Part shown: positions 26,645 to 35,387 of the stretch, in pieces
Layout of the letters: each line of letters opens with the position of its first letter
How positions within the stretch are numbered: position 1 is the stretch's first letter
NCBI RefSeq assembly: GCF_022808595.1
Contig: NZ_JAKUCN010000003.1
Coordinates: 124,001-188,000, forward strand
Direction: 5' to 3'
Origin: Microvirga solisilvae
GTDB lineage: Bacteria; Pseudomonadota; Alphaproteobacteria; Rhizobiales; Beijerinckiaceae
Length of the DNA stretch: 64,000 bases
Translations under genes and position numbers: made by a program
Notes under the pieces: model-generated
Database searches by the model: none
Told to the model about the DNA's origin: nothing
Seen by the model: the letters and a program-made list of their open reading frames with translations, nothing else

Positions 26645-28621
26645 TCAATCCCGCATCGCGCTGATCTTGTACAGGAGTGTACGGTAGTAATCGGCAAGAG
26701 AAGGCGCGAGGGATTGGCATCGCACCACATGGGTGAGAGCGATGTCCCGTCGCCCCTCGCGCATCGCCTCGATCGCCCGAGCATGCGTCTCGGCAAGCTC
26801 CGCGATAGCCGGATCATGCCGTTGCGAAGCCGGCGCCACGACGGTGAAGATGGCGGATTCCGTCGCGCGTCCGCGCACCGCGATGCGATCCAATTCGATC
26901 AGCACGTAATCATCGCGCACGGCCTCCGCCGTATCCGGGCCGAGGATGAGCGAGACCTTGTATTCCTTCGACAGGCTCTCCAGGCGCGAGGCGAGATTCA
27001 CCGTATCGCCGAGTACGGAATAATCGTAGCGCCAGCGCGAGCCCACATTGCCCACGACGCAGTCGCCCGTGTTGATGCCGATGCCAACCGCGAAGACGGG
27101 CGCGTCCTCGCCTTCCTCACGGCGCAGGGTTTCGTTCAGCGCGCTCACCGCCTCCATCATGTGCAGGGCCGCGCTCACCGCGCGCTGCGGATGATCCGGG
27201 CGCGGCAGCGGCGCGTTCCAGAAGGCCATCACGCAGTCGCCCATGTATTTGTCGATGGTGCCGCCTTCCTTGAGCACGGCTTCCGAGAGCGGATCGAGCA
27301 GGCGGTTGATGAGCGAGGTCAGCCGCTCCGGCTGGTCTTTCAATCTTTCCGACAGGGAGGTGAAGCCGCGCACGTCGCAGAAGAGAATCGAGAGATTGCG
27401 TCGTTCGCCGCCGAGTTTCAGCGAGCTCGGATCGCGCGCGAGTTCGGCGACGAGATCTGGCGACAGATAGCGCGAGAAAGCCTCCGAGACCGCATGGCGC
27501 AACTGGCGTTCGCGGGCATAATCGAGACCGAAACGGGTGCCGAAGACGGCAAGCGCCGCTGCAGCAGGCAGGACGGGCGGCATCCACACGCGCTCGAAAC
27601 GCAGAACGACCCACGCGCCCGCGACGAGAAGGATGACCACGAAGAGCGCGGCAAACCCGGTGCGCCATGTGACACCGCGAATGGACAGGGCGGCTGCGAG
27701 AAAGGCCCCGCCGAAGAGCAAGGCCAGAACAGCGATGCGCGGCAGCGGGATGACGAACAGGCCGAGACGCAGATTGTCGATGATGGTGGCCTGGACTTCC
27801 ACGCCGGCGGTCAGGTCGCCTGTCGTCAGGGTGTAGGCGGTTGCGAATGTATCGGGCGCGCCGGCATCGGCGGAAGTCGCGGCCTTCAGGCTCAAGCCCA
27901 CCAGCACGATCTTGTCCTTGAAGCGTCCAGGCTGGAGGAATTCCTCCGGATCGAGCGCCTGATAATAGGACACGGTGGGATAGGTGCGTGTCGGGCCGAA
28001 GTGCTGGATGAGTGCCCCTTCCGGCGGCGGCTGCACGGGATGTCCGGCAAGGCGCAGAACCTCCGCCGCGAAGCTGTCGGCCTGGGTAGGCATCTGGCGC
28101 AGGTAAATATCGCCATCGGGTGCAACCGATGCAACGCCGGGGACTGCGCCTGCATCGAGGAACGGGTCGATGGGATTGACGCGCGTGACCTGAACGCCGT
28201 GTTCGAGTTTGGTCAGCACATCGTCGGCTGCCAGAACCACGTCGGGGCCGAGTGCGGCCGCGAGCCGCTTGTCGTCTTCCTCCGTCGAAGGCTCGGAGAA
28301 GATCACGTCGAAGACGATCACCTTCGCGCCCGCTGCACGCAGATGCTCGGCAAGCTGCGCATGCAAGGTGCGTGGCCAGGGCCAGCGTTGCCCGATCTGG
28401 GAAAAGGACGGCTCGTCGATGGCCACCACCTCGACACCGTAAGGATCAGGCTTCGGCGGCGAGATGATCGAGAGAATGTCGAACACCTTCGCCTCGATGA
28501 GCTTGAAAGGCTCGAAGAAAACGAGCGGCGTCAGCAGGGCCGCGATGAGCCCCGCCATGACGAAGTGCCGCCAGAGCGGCTCTCCGATCCGCGATGTCGG
28601 GGCGTTGCCGCGACCGTCCAC
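26645..28621 (-). CDS. Adenylate/guanylate cyclase with CHASE2 sensor domain
   Basis: 658 residues. N-terminal transmembrane anchor (VMAGLIAALLTPLVFF), an extracytoplasmic CHASE2 domain (about 38-300; VEVVAIDEPSFSQIGQRWPWPR and GRFKDKIVLVGLSL are typical), three closely spaced transmembrane segments (about 300-385), then a class III cyclase domain (about 420-620). Catalytic features: metal aspartates in LFCDVRGFTSLS and DKYMGDCVMAFW, and YSVLGDTVNLASRLE. It should make cAMP (or cGMP) in response to a periplasmic cue. It starts 2 bases after the stop of the FecR-TPR-barrel gene, so the two are almost surely one operon and probably one signalling path. Confidence 0.93.
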   Translation of the reverse strand: MDGRGNAPTSRIGEPLWRHFVMAGLIAALLTPLVFFEPFKLIEAKVFDILSIISPPKPDPYGVEVVAIDEPSFSQIGQRWPWPRTLHAQLAEHLRAAGAKVIVFDVIFSEPSTEEDDKRLAAALGPDVVLAADDVLTKLEHGVQVTRVNPIDPFLDAGAVPGVASVAPDGDIYLRQMPTQADSFAAEVLRLAGHPVQPPPEGALIQHFGPTRTYPTVSYYQALDPEEFLQPGRFKDKIVLVGLSLKAATSADAGAPDTFATAYTLTTGDLTAGVEVQATIIDNLRLGLFVIPLPRIAVLALLFGGAFLAAALSIRGVTWRTGFAALFVVILLVAGAWVVLRFERVWMPPVLPAAAALAVFGTRFGLDYARERQLRHAVSEAFSRYLSPDLVAELARDPSSLKLGGERRNLSILFCDVRGFTSLSERLKDQPERLTSLINRLLDPLSEAVLKEGGTIDKYMGDCVMAFWNAPLPRPDHPQRAVSAALHMMEAVSALNETLRREEGEDAPVFAVGIGINTGDCVVGNVGSRWRYDYSVLGDTVNLASRLESLSKEYKVSLILGPDTAEAVRDDYVLIELDRIAVRGRATESAIFTVVAPASQRHDPAIAELAETHARAIEAMREGRRDIALTHVVRCQSLAPSLADYYRTLLYKISAMRD

Positions 28622-28623
28622 TC

Positions 28624-31600
28624 TTAGAACCGCGCCTTCAGGGTTGCGGCGAAGGTGCGTCCCGATCCAGGAACGTCCGGGGCGACCTCGTATTGCTCAT
28701 CGAACATGTTGAGGACGCTCAGGCCCACAAGCAACCTGCGATCCGGCGTTTCCCAGGTGAGCGCAGCATCCGCCGTCCAGTAATCGTCGAGCTCGCGTCC
28801 GGCGAGATTGCCGGTGAGATCACCCACGAAGGTGGCTGCCACTGTCAACTTGAGACGCGAAGGGTGAACGAAAGTCACGCCGGTCCGCGCGAAATTGCCT
28901 GCGATCAGCGGCACGTCCCTGCCGTCCGCCAATCCGGCAGTGACTTCAGCCGATTGTGTGCCGACAGTGCCGAAGACGCCGAAGCCATGGGTCAGCCAGA
29001 GATTGGCCGTTGCGGCAAAACGCTCGATGCGCGCCTTGTCGATGGGGATCGTGCCGAACGTGTTCGGCACGCCGATATCGAGGTTCTCCGCTTCCTGCCG
29101 CTGATATTCGAGCGCGGTGAACAGATAGGGCGACCATTCCGCATCCCAACGCAGGGCCAATGTGTCGACCTCGCCGCCGAGTGCCAGCGGCAGATTGTTG
29201 GGAACGAGACCCACGGTGGTCACAGGCGAGAGCGTAAAGGCCAACGGCATCAGGCCGTCGCTGCGATAGGCGGCCCGCAGCCAGTGGCCCTCGAACGGCG
29301 AGAAGCCGATGCCGACACGTGGTGAGACGGCATCGGTGTCGCCTGAATCCGTGTCCAGTGCGGTACGCTGGATGCCGGCTTGCGCTTCGAACCAATCGGA
29401 CGGGCGCCAGTAGAGATCGGCATAGAGGCGGTTCGCGCTGAAATCGATGTCGGATTCCTCAGCGATGGGAGCGCTCGTTTGCTGGCCCGTTATGTCGAAG
29501 GTGTAGAGCCTGCCCGTCGTCCTGCTGAATGTGTTCCCGCGTTGCGCCTCGAAACCGTAACGCAGAGTGAAATCGCCGAAGCCGATGGTGTGCGCCAGAG
29601 CCGCCATGGCGCCTTCTGTGCGAATGCGCTTTCTCTGATTTCCCAAGAGAAGGCTGGTTGGAGTGAGAAGGCCGAAGGTTGAAGATTGAAGGTCGAGACC
29701 GCGCTGGCCGAAAACCGCTGCCGTCAGCACGTTTCTGTCGCTGAAGCTGTGGCTCCAGCCCGCGCCGCCGAGAACGGTGGTGGTGTCCTGCGTACCCGTG
29801 AACGCAGTCGTCGGCGTGTCGATGGTTGCGAGGCCCGGCTCGCTCTCCGAGGCTGCGCCGAACAGCACGAAGCGATCCGAGGCAGAAGGGGCCGCGCCGA
29901 TGAAGAACGCGCCCCTGGTTTCGTCCTCGCGGTCGATGGAAGCGCCGCGGCCTGCTCGGGCTCGGCCTGCCGTCAGCGAGAAGGAAGTCGGCAACGGCTC
30001 GTTGGAATAGCCCTGAACAGTGCCTTCCGCTAGCCAACCCACATGGCCGTTGCGCGACAGTACGCCGCCGCCAATTTCGGCATCGAGGAAGGGGCGGCGG
30101 ATCAGGTCGAGACGCCCGATGCGGCCTGAGACGGCGAGGGGATCGAAGAACAGGCCTTGGAGCGTGAGGTTGAGCGTCGTCAGATCCGCATCGACACCGG
30201 TTTCGATGGTGGAGACATCGGGCCGCGCGGTGAACAGGTTGGGACGCTCGACGACTGCCTGGTCGAAATAGCTCGCTGCATTGAACGGGTCGAACGTGCG
30301 GTCGCCATAAAAGCGCGACCACTCATTCAAGTTCAGGAAGCGATAGGCTTGCGCCGGATAGGAGCCGCCATCCTTGTTGACTGCAAGTCCTGCGAAATCG
30401 CCGCCACGGTCACGGTAACGCCGCAGAGTTTCACGTGCGGCGAGCACGGCCTGATCGGCCTGGTACTGATCGATAGCGATGGCCGTGCGGACGCTCGATA
30501 CGACGGGATCGTTGGGATCGAGACGGTCGGCATTGTCGAGGGCCTGATCGGCCAGGTCCTCATCGCCATTCTGGTAATAGGCGATGGCGGCCATCAGCAG
30601 GCCCTGAGACAAGGCCGGATTGGCGGCGGAACCAGCAAGAATGGCCTCGATGGCCTTCACGGCTTCGCCCTTCTGCAGCAAGTAACGGCCACGCGCAATG
30701 TAGGCCACGTGGAAGCCGGGATCGAGCGCGAGCGCCTTGTCGATCAGAGCGCCAGCCTCTTCGACGCGGCTCTGGTCGAGAAGAATAATGGCGAGATTGG
30801 CGTAGGAGACCGGACTGCCGGGATCTTCAGCAATCGCGCGCCGCAGCGCTTCCTCTGCTGCGAGAGGCCGGTCGCGGTCGGATTCGAACAGGCCGAGGCT
30901 GTTCCAGATATTCGAGTTGCCCGGCGCGATAGCGGCAGCTTTCCGCAAGGATTCGACGGCGGCATTCACCTCGCCGTCGATGTCGCCGCGAATATTGCTG
31001 TCGGCAGAGATCACTTCCGGATCGTCAGGATCGATGGCTTTCGCACGGGCGATCGATGCGCGCATCTCCTCGCGCCGGTTGAGAGCGTAGGAGACCTGCG
31101 CCGACATCACGGCGATGCGTGCATCGTTTGGGAAGCGTTTCTCTGCGGCCTTGAGAACGTCAGCGGCGGCTTTCAGATCCTGCCGGAAAGCGACCACATA
31201 GGCATGGGCCAAAGCGGCGAGAGGATCGTTGGAGGAGAATTTCGGTTCCGCATAAACGCGCTTGGGATCGGCGAGCGATTGCGCGATGTAGCGTCCGTAA
31301 GAAGCGATCACGCGCCGCTTGGCATCGACGCCGCGCTCGGCTTTGCCGAAGAGGGCGGCAGCCTCGGACCAGCGGTGCTCCGATCCGAGCAGGGTTGCCT
31401 CCACAAGATCGGCCCGCGCGCGCTGCGTGGCGCTCAAACCCTTGGCGCGTGCTTCCGCCAGAGCCTGCGCTGCAACGTTGCGACCATCGAGAACGAGCGC
31501 TGTCTCGGCAAGGCTCAGCCAGTCCTCGGTGCTGCGCCGCTCGGGCGCAATGCTTGCGACTCTTACACGCTCGGCCCGCAGGGCAGGGCCCGTCAGCGGC

Positions 31601-32247
31601 GAGACCGGCATCGACGAGAAGGTATCGCGCAGGCTCATGTAGAAGAGCATCTGCTCGCGATCCTCGGAATTCGTGAGCACGAATTTCGTCGGCGCCTGAC
31701 CGATGGATGCAACAGCGCCTTCGCCCTGGCGCACCGTCACGGAGCCCTGCGGGTTGCGTAGTTCCACCACGCCTTCGAGCACGACAAGAGAGGTTCGGCC
31801 TCCTTCGACGGACAGCGACCAATCGGTGCCGCGAATGGCGGCTACGGCCGCCGGCGTCTTCACATCGACACCGGTTCCTCCACGGGCAGCGCGGGCCCAG
31901 ATGTTGCCGGCATCGAGATTGAGGTTCGTGGTGCCGCTGCCGCCGCCTGCGACGCCGTTCACGGTGAGCGTGGAATTGCGGCCGACGCGGATCTGGGTCT
32001 GGTCGGCAAAGAGGATCGCCAAATTGCCGATAGCGTTGGTGCGCAGCACGTCGCCGCCGATCACGTCCTGCCTGATTTCAGCCGCGCGCCAGAGATCCTC
32101 GCGGACGAAGCGCATTTCCTCGCCGCCCTTGGCGGCCACGATCGAGCCCACGGCCGGAATCTGTCGGGGGACGGGTGACTGGGCATGAGCCTCGCTGAGA
32201 CAAAGCGCGAGGGTGCTTGCCGCCGCAAGAAGTTGGAGAGAACGCAT
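28624..32247 (-). CDS. FecR-domain / TPR / outer-membrane beta-barrel fusion protein
   Basis: 1207 residues. Signal peptide MRSLQLLAAASTLALCLSEAHA; FecR-like domain about 35-170 (DVLRTNAIGNLAILFADQTQIRVGRNSTLTV, KTPAAVAAIRGTDWSL, VLEGVVEL); helical TPR array about 235-640 (VISADSNIRGDIDGEVNAAVESLRKAAAIAPGNSNIWNSLGL and several successors); then about 500 residues of alternating beta-strand character (SFSLTAGRARAGRG, LRYGFEAQRGN) ending in a strand with C-terminal phenylalanine (ATLKARF), as outer-membrane barrels do. The barrel end resembles TonB-dependent receptors, but no plug domain is seen. Likely in the outer membrane with FecR and TPR parts in the periplasm. Cotranscribed with the CHASE2 cyclase. 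Confidence 0.85.
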   Translation of the reverse strand: MRSLQLLAAASTLALCLSEAHAQSPVPRQIPAVGSIVAAKGGEEMRFVREDLWRAAEIRQDVIGGDVLRTNAIGNLAILFADQTQIRVGRNSTLTVNGVAGGGSGTTNLNLDAGNIWARAARGGTGVDVKTPAAVAAIRGTDWSLSVEGGRTSLVVLEGVVELRNPQGSVTVRQGEGAVASIGQAPTKFVLTNSEDREQMLFYMSLRDTFSSMPVSPLTGPALRAERVRVASIAPERRSTEDWLSLAETALVLDGRNVAAQALAEARAKGLSATQRARADLVEATLLGSEHRWSEAAALFGKAERGVDAKRRVIASYGRYIAQSLADPKRVYAEPKFSSNDPLAALAHAYVVAFRQDLKAAADVLKAAEKRFPNDARIAVMSAQVSYALNRREEMRASIARAKAIDPDDPEVISADSNIRGDIDGEVNAAVESLRKAAAIAPGNSNIWNSLGLFESDRDRPLAAEEALRRAIAEDPGSPVSYANLAIILLDQSRVEEAGALIDKALALDPGFHVAYIARGRYLLQKGEAVKAIEAILAGSAANPALSQGLLMAAIAYYQNGDEDLADQALDNADRLDPNDPVVSSVRTAIAIDQYQADQAVLAARETLRRYRDRGGDFAGLAVNKDGGSYPAQAYRFLNLNEWSRFYGDRTFDPFNAASYFDQAVVERPNLFTARPDVSTIETGVDADLTTLNLTLQGLFFDPLAVSGRIGRLDLIRRPFLDAEIGGGVLSRNGHVGWLAEGTVQGYSNEPLPTSFSLTAGRARAGRGASIDREDETRGAFFIGAAPSASDRFVLFGAASESEPGLATIDTPTTAFTGTQDTTTVLGGAGWSHSFSDRNVLTAAVFGQRGLDLQSSTFGLLTPTSLLLGNQRKRIRTEGAMAALAHTIGFGDFTLRYGFEAQRGNTFSRTTGRLYTFDITGQQTSAPIAEESDIDFSANRLYADLYWRPSDWFEAQAGIQRTALDTDSGDTDAVSPRVGIGFSPFEGHWLRAAYRSDGLMPLAFTLSPVTTVGLVPNNLPLALGGEVDTLALRWDAEWSPYLFTALEYQRQEAENLDIGVPNTFGTIPIDKARIERFAATANLWLTHGFGVFGTVGTQSAEVTAGLADGRDVPLIAGNFARTGVTFVHPSRLKLTVAATFVGDLTGNLAGRELDDYWTADAALTWETPDRRLLVGLSVLNMFDEQYEVAPDVPGSGRTFAATLKARF

Positions 32248-32415
32248 GGCTACCGCAACAGACGTGATAACGTTACTTGACCCTGGGGAATCCGAGCTTA
32301 GCAGGAATGTTGCAGGATCAAAGCTGAATCAGTCGGGAGCAGCTGTGCTCTGGAGCACATGCCTCTTCCGTTGCGTAAACTCGGAGAGAATGCAGCCTTT
32401 GAAGAGGGTGACCGG

Positions 32416-32808
32416 TCAGGAGGAGCTGGTGCTCCGGGCCATGATCAGCTTCTGCTTCAGGTCGTGCTGGGCGAAAGGCTTCTGCAGGACGGGGCGGTCG
32501 CGGAAGGAATCGCGGATGCCGGCGCTGCCGTAGCCTGTCGAGAAAACAAAGGGAATGGAGCGCTGGGCCAGGGCTTCGGCCACCGGATAGATCGGCTCGC
32601 CGGCGACATTCACGTCGAGGATGGCGAGATCCACCTGCTCCTTGGAAACCGCGTCGAGCGCTGCGGAAAGGCGCGCGGCCGGGCCGATCACCTCGCAGCC
32701 GAAATCGAGCAGCATGTCTTCCAACAGCAGCGAGATTGCAGCCTCGTCTTCCACCACAAGGATGCGCAGGCCGTTCAAATCACCGTCGCTGGTCATGCCG
32801 TCAGTCAC
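32416..32808 (-). CDS. Stand-alone receiver-domain response regulator
   Basis: 130 residues, one receiver domain and nothing else: ILVVEDEAAISLLLEDML, phosphoacceptor aspartate in DLAILDVNVAGE, switch residues in FSTGYG and the lysine in VLQKPF. Lone receivers of this type in alphaproteobacteria usually take phosphate from HWE or HisKA_2 kinases and act by protein contacts. It precedes the FecR-TPR-barrel gene by 168 bases on the same strand and may or may not share a transcript. ATG at 32808; a second ATG at 32796 is possible. The kinase is not adjacent; two HWE/HisKA_2-type kinases lie at 44.5-47.7 kb. Confidence 0.92.
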   Translation of the reverse strand: MTDGMTSDGDLNGLRILVVEDEAAISLLLEDMLLDFGCEVIGPAARLSAALDAVSKEQVDLAILDVNVAGEPIYPVAEALAQRSIPFVFSTGYGSAGIRDSFRDRPVLQKPFAQHDLKQKLIMARSTSSS

Positions 32809-33022
32809 CGTTGCTCTTTCTCTTATAGAGAGACTCAGCCGCTTTCGTTGCTCTCTGACTAACTTATGTTAATCGACGCGCCCCGAAAACGACGTTGAGA
32901 ATCAAAGTTCTATCATTCTTGCACCAAGGTGCAAAAGCCGATGGAAACCTTGCCAATCTCCCCGCCTTATAGCCTAGTTGATCTTAGAGCAGGCAATGCC
33001 AATTGCATAGGTCCCGAAGAGC

Positions 33023-34006
33023 TTGACTTTATTAGGTAAAGCGATGGGGAAATTCCGGTTATTCAAGGTTTTCATGCGACTCTTCGCCTTATGTCTCATT
33101 GGTATCATGTCTTGCGCGCCGCTCGCGGCTCAGGATGGACCACGGGTGGTGGTGGCTTCCAAGGCCGACACGGAAGGGGCGCTGCTTGGGAGCATGATTG
33201 CCCTGGTGCTGGAGCGGCAAGGCATTCCCGTCGACCGCAAGCTGCATTTCGGGCCGACTCAAAGGGTCCGCGAGGCCATTCTGGCAGGCGAAATCCATAT
33301 CTATCCCGAATACACGGGAAACGGGGCGTTCTTCCACAATATGCCCGACGATCCGGCATGGAAGACGCCGGAAACCGCCTTCCAAACCGTCAGGCGATTG
33401 GATCACGAACGGCACAAGCTCGTGTGGCTCCCCCGGGCCCCGGCCAACAACACCTGGCTGATCGCCGTTAGGGGCGATGTGGCGCGGCGTCGGAATCTGA
33501 TCACCATGGCGGATTTCGCGGAAGCGGTGAAACGCTCGGCCGATCTCAAGCTCGCCGCCTCCGCGGAATTCGTGGAGAGCCCTGCGGCTCTTCCGTCATT
33601 CGAACGGATCTATAACTTCCATTTCCCCCGCGACCGCATCGTCATTCAACCGGGGGGCGACACCATGAAGACCATGCGCGCCGCCGTGCGCAATATCGAA
33701 GGCGTAAACGCAGCGATGGTCTACGGGACGGACGGGGCCATCGCCACATTCGATCTCGTGGTGATGAAGGACATGAAGGGCGCGCAGATCGTCTATGAGC
33801 CCGCGCCCGTCATCCGCGCGGAGATTCTGCAGCGCTACCCCAAGATCACCCAAGCGCTTGCTCCGGTTTTTGCCTCCCTCACGACGGCAAAACTCCAATC
33901 CCTCAACGCGGAGATCGTCGTCGAGGAGAAAACCCCGCAAGACGTGGCCCGGCGCTATCTCGACACGTTGGGTAAAGCAGCGCCGGGTCCAAGAACCTCG
34001 CCTTGA
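33023..34006 (+). CDS. Orphan osmoprotectant-type ABC substrate-binding protein (OsmF/YehZ-like)
   Basis: 327 residues. Signal peptide about 1-36 (FMRLFALCLIGIMSCAPLAA). Mature part has VVVASKADTEGALLGSMIALVLERQG, EIHIYPEYTGNGAFF, APANNTWLIAVR, LKLAASAEFVESPAALPSFERIY, MVYGTDGAIATFDLVVMKD: the OpuAC/QAT-type fold that binds betaine or choline-like quaternary amines. It is a clear paralogue of the binding protein at 37431, sharing DTEG, IYPEYTGN, APANNTW, LAASAEFV, ALPSF and AAMVYGTDG blocks. No permease or ATPase genes flank it; it may deliver to the importer at 37.4-41.3 kb. The start could also be an internal ATG. Confidence 0.9.
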   Translation: MTLLGKAMGKFRLFKVFMRLFALCLIGIMSCAPLAAQDGPRVVVASKADTEGALLGSMIALVLERQGIPVDRKLHFGPTQRVREAILAGEIHIYPEYTGNGAFFHNMPDDPAWKTPETAFQTVRRLDHERHKLVWLPRAPANNTWLIAVRGDVARRRNLITMADFAEAVKRSADLKLAASAEFVESPAALPSFERIYNFHFPRDRIVIQPGGDTMKTMRAAVRNIEGVNAAMVYGTDGAIATFDLVVMKDMKGAQIVYEPAPVIRAEILQRYPKITQALAPVFASLTTAKLQSLNAEIVVEEKTPQDVARRYLDTLGKAAPGPRTSP

Positions 34007-34143
34007 GATGGGCCCGGCTTGAAGGGTCTTGCGAAAGGCGTCCTTTCTCCTGAATAATCGAGCCATGTTCAGTCGAAGGGTTCCGGCGTCTCTCCGTGCT
34101 TGTCCGCAACGGGTCTGGGATGACGCTGCAAGAAAGTGCAGTC

Positions 34144-34872
34144 ATGCCTAGGCGGAAGGCCAAAGCGCCGGTTCTCATCGTCCTGCATCAGGAGCATTCG
34201 ACGCCCGGCCGGGTCGGGCGTCTGCTCGCGGAACGCGGACACCGGCTCGACATACGCCGTCCCCGTTTCGGCGATCCTCTGCCCGAGACCCTGAGCGAGC
34301 ATGCCGGCGCCGTGATCTTCGGCGGTCCGATGAGCGCCAACGATCCCGACGATTTCATCAAGACGGAGATCGACTGGATCGGCGTGCCCCTGAAGGAGAA
34401 CAAGCCCTTCCTCGGATTATGCCTGGGCGCTCAGATGCTCGCGAAGCATATGGGAGCAGGTGTCTGGCAGCATCCGGAAGGCCGCGCCGAGATCGGCTAT
34501 TATCCCCTGGTCCCGACGGAAGCCGGTATGCGCCTGAGCGAGGCCTGGGACATGCCTTGGCCCAGCCATGTCTATCATTGGCATCGCGAAGGATTCGATT
34601 GCCCGTCCGGAGCGGAAACGCTTGCCATGGGCGACGATTTTCCGACCCAAGCGATTCAGGTCGGCGTCAAGGCCTTCGGCCTGCAGTTTCACCCCGAAGT
34701 CACCCACGCCATGATGTGCCGCTGGACCGTGGTGGCAGAAGAACGTCTCTCCATGCCGGGCGCCCAGGACCGCATCCGCCAGATCGACGGGCGCTTTCAG
34801 TACGATCCGCATGTGTCGCTCTGGATCAACCGTTTTCTCGATCACTGGCTCGATGAGAGAGCGAACGCCTGA
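34144..34872 (+). CDS. Class I glutamine amidotransferase-like protein
   Basis: About 242 residues from the ATG at 34144 (an in-frame GTG at 34096 would add 16). The triad-type motifs are present: GGPMSANDPDDF, nucleophile cysteine in LGLCLGAQML (about residue 87), and the histidine/glutamate of GLQFHPEVTHAM. Resembles the stand-alone GATase1 proteins annotated as GMP synthase-like, which hydrolyse glutamine or gamma-glutamyl amides; no synthetase partner adjoins, so a gamma-glutamyl hydrolase role is possible. The stop overlaps the next gene's start by one base (TGATG). Confidence 0.88.
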   Translation: MPRRKAKAPVLIVLHQEHSTPGRVGRLLAERGHRLDIRRPRFGDPLPETLSEHAGAVIFGGPMSANDPDDFIKTEIDWIGVPLKENKPFLGLCLGAQMLAKHMGAGVWQHPEGRAEIGYYPLVPTEAGMRLSEAWDMPWPSHVYHWHREGFDCPSGAETLAMGDDFPTQAIQVGVKAFGLQFHPEVTHAMMCRWTVVAEERLSMPGAQDRIRQIDGRFQYDPHVSLWINRFLDHWLDERANA

Positions 34873-35387
34873 TGACCGATCCTGTTCTCACGACGGAGCG
34901 CTTGCGGCTTTATCCCTGGGAGGAAGACGATTTCCCCTTGCTCGCCGAATTGCACGGCGACCCTGAAGTGCAGCACTTCCTCGAAGCCGGAGAACCAATT
35001 TGGGATGAGGCGATTCTTCGAGATAAGCTCGCCAGGTTTCGCGCCGATTATGCTGCCTATGGCTGGTCGAAGTTCAAGATCTTCGACATGCAGGGACGGT
35101 TCGTTGGCCGGGCCGGCTTCGGTCTTCATGGTGACACTGACGAACTCGAACTCGGCTACAGCCTTAAGCGCGATTTCTGGGGGCAGGGCTATGCCACGGA
35201 AGTGGCCGGCGCCCTGCTTCAATGGATCTACCGGACGACATCCCGCGATCACGTGATCGGGTTTGCAGTCGCCGATCACAAGGCTTCACGCCGCGTGCTC
35301 GAGAAAGTCGGCATGAAGCTCACGGATGCGCGCGATCTCAACGGCATCCCCAACGCCTTCTACCGGCACGACCGGCCTCGATCCTGA
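34872..35387 (+). CDS. RimJ/RimL-type GNAT N-acetyltransferase
   Basis: 171 residues. N-terminal TERLRLYPWEEDDFPLLAELHGDPEV is the standard opening of RimL-like acetyltransferases; acetyl-CoA site DELELGYSLKRDFWGQGYATEVAGALLQW (GQGYATE loop, about residues 105-111); C-terminal NHKASRRVLEKVGMK-type motif as VADHKASRRVLEKVGMKL. The family acetylates N-termini of ribosomal proteins or small amines, or antibiotics. Substrate unknown. Coupled to the amidotransferase gene upstream; ends exactly where the convergent ScfR-type gene ends (35387/35388). Confidence 0.9.
   Translation: MTDPVLTTERLRLYPWEEDDFPLLAELHGDPEVQHFLEAGEPIWDEAILRDKLARFRADYAAYGWSKFKIFDMQGRFVGRAGFGLHGDTDELELGYSLKRDFWGQGYATEVAGALLQWIYRTTSRDHVIGFAVADHKASRRVLEKVGMKLTDARDLNGIPNAFYRHDRPRS

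Noticed and set aside
26597-28627. Rightward 676-codon frame opposite the CHASE2 cyclase
   Set aside because: Shadow of a gene with clear CHASE2 and cyclase motifs; composition (His/Arg/Gln-rich) is that of antisense frames.
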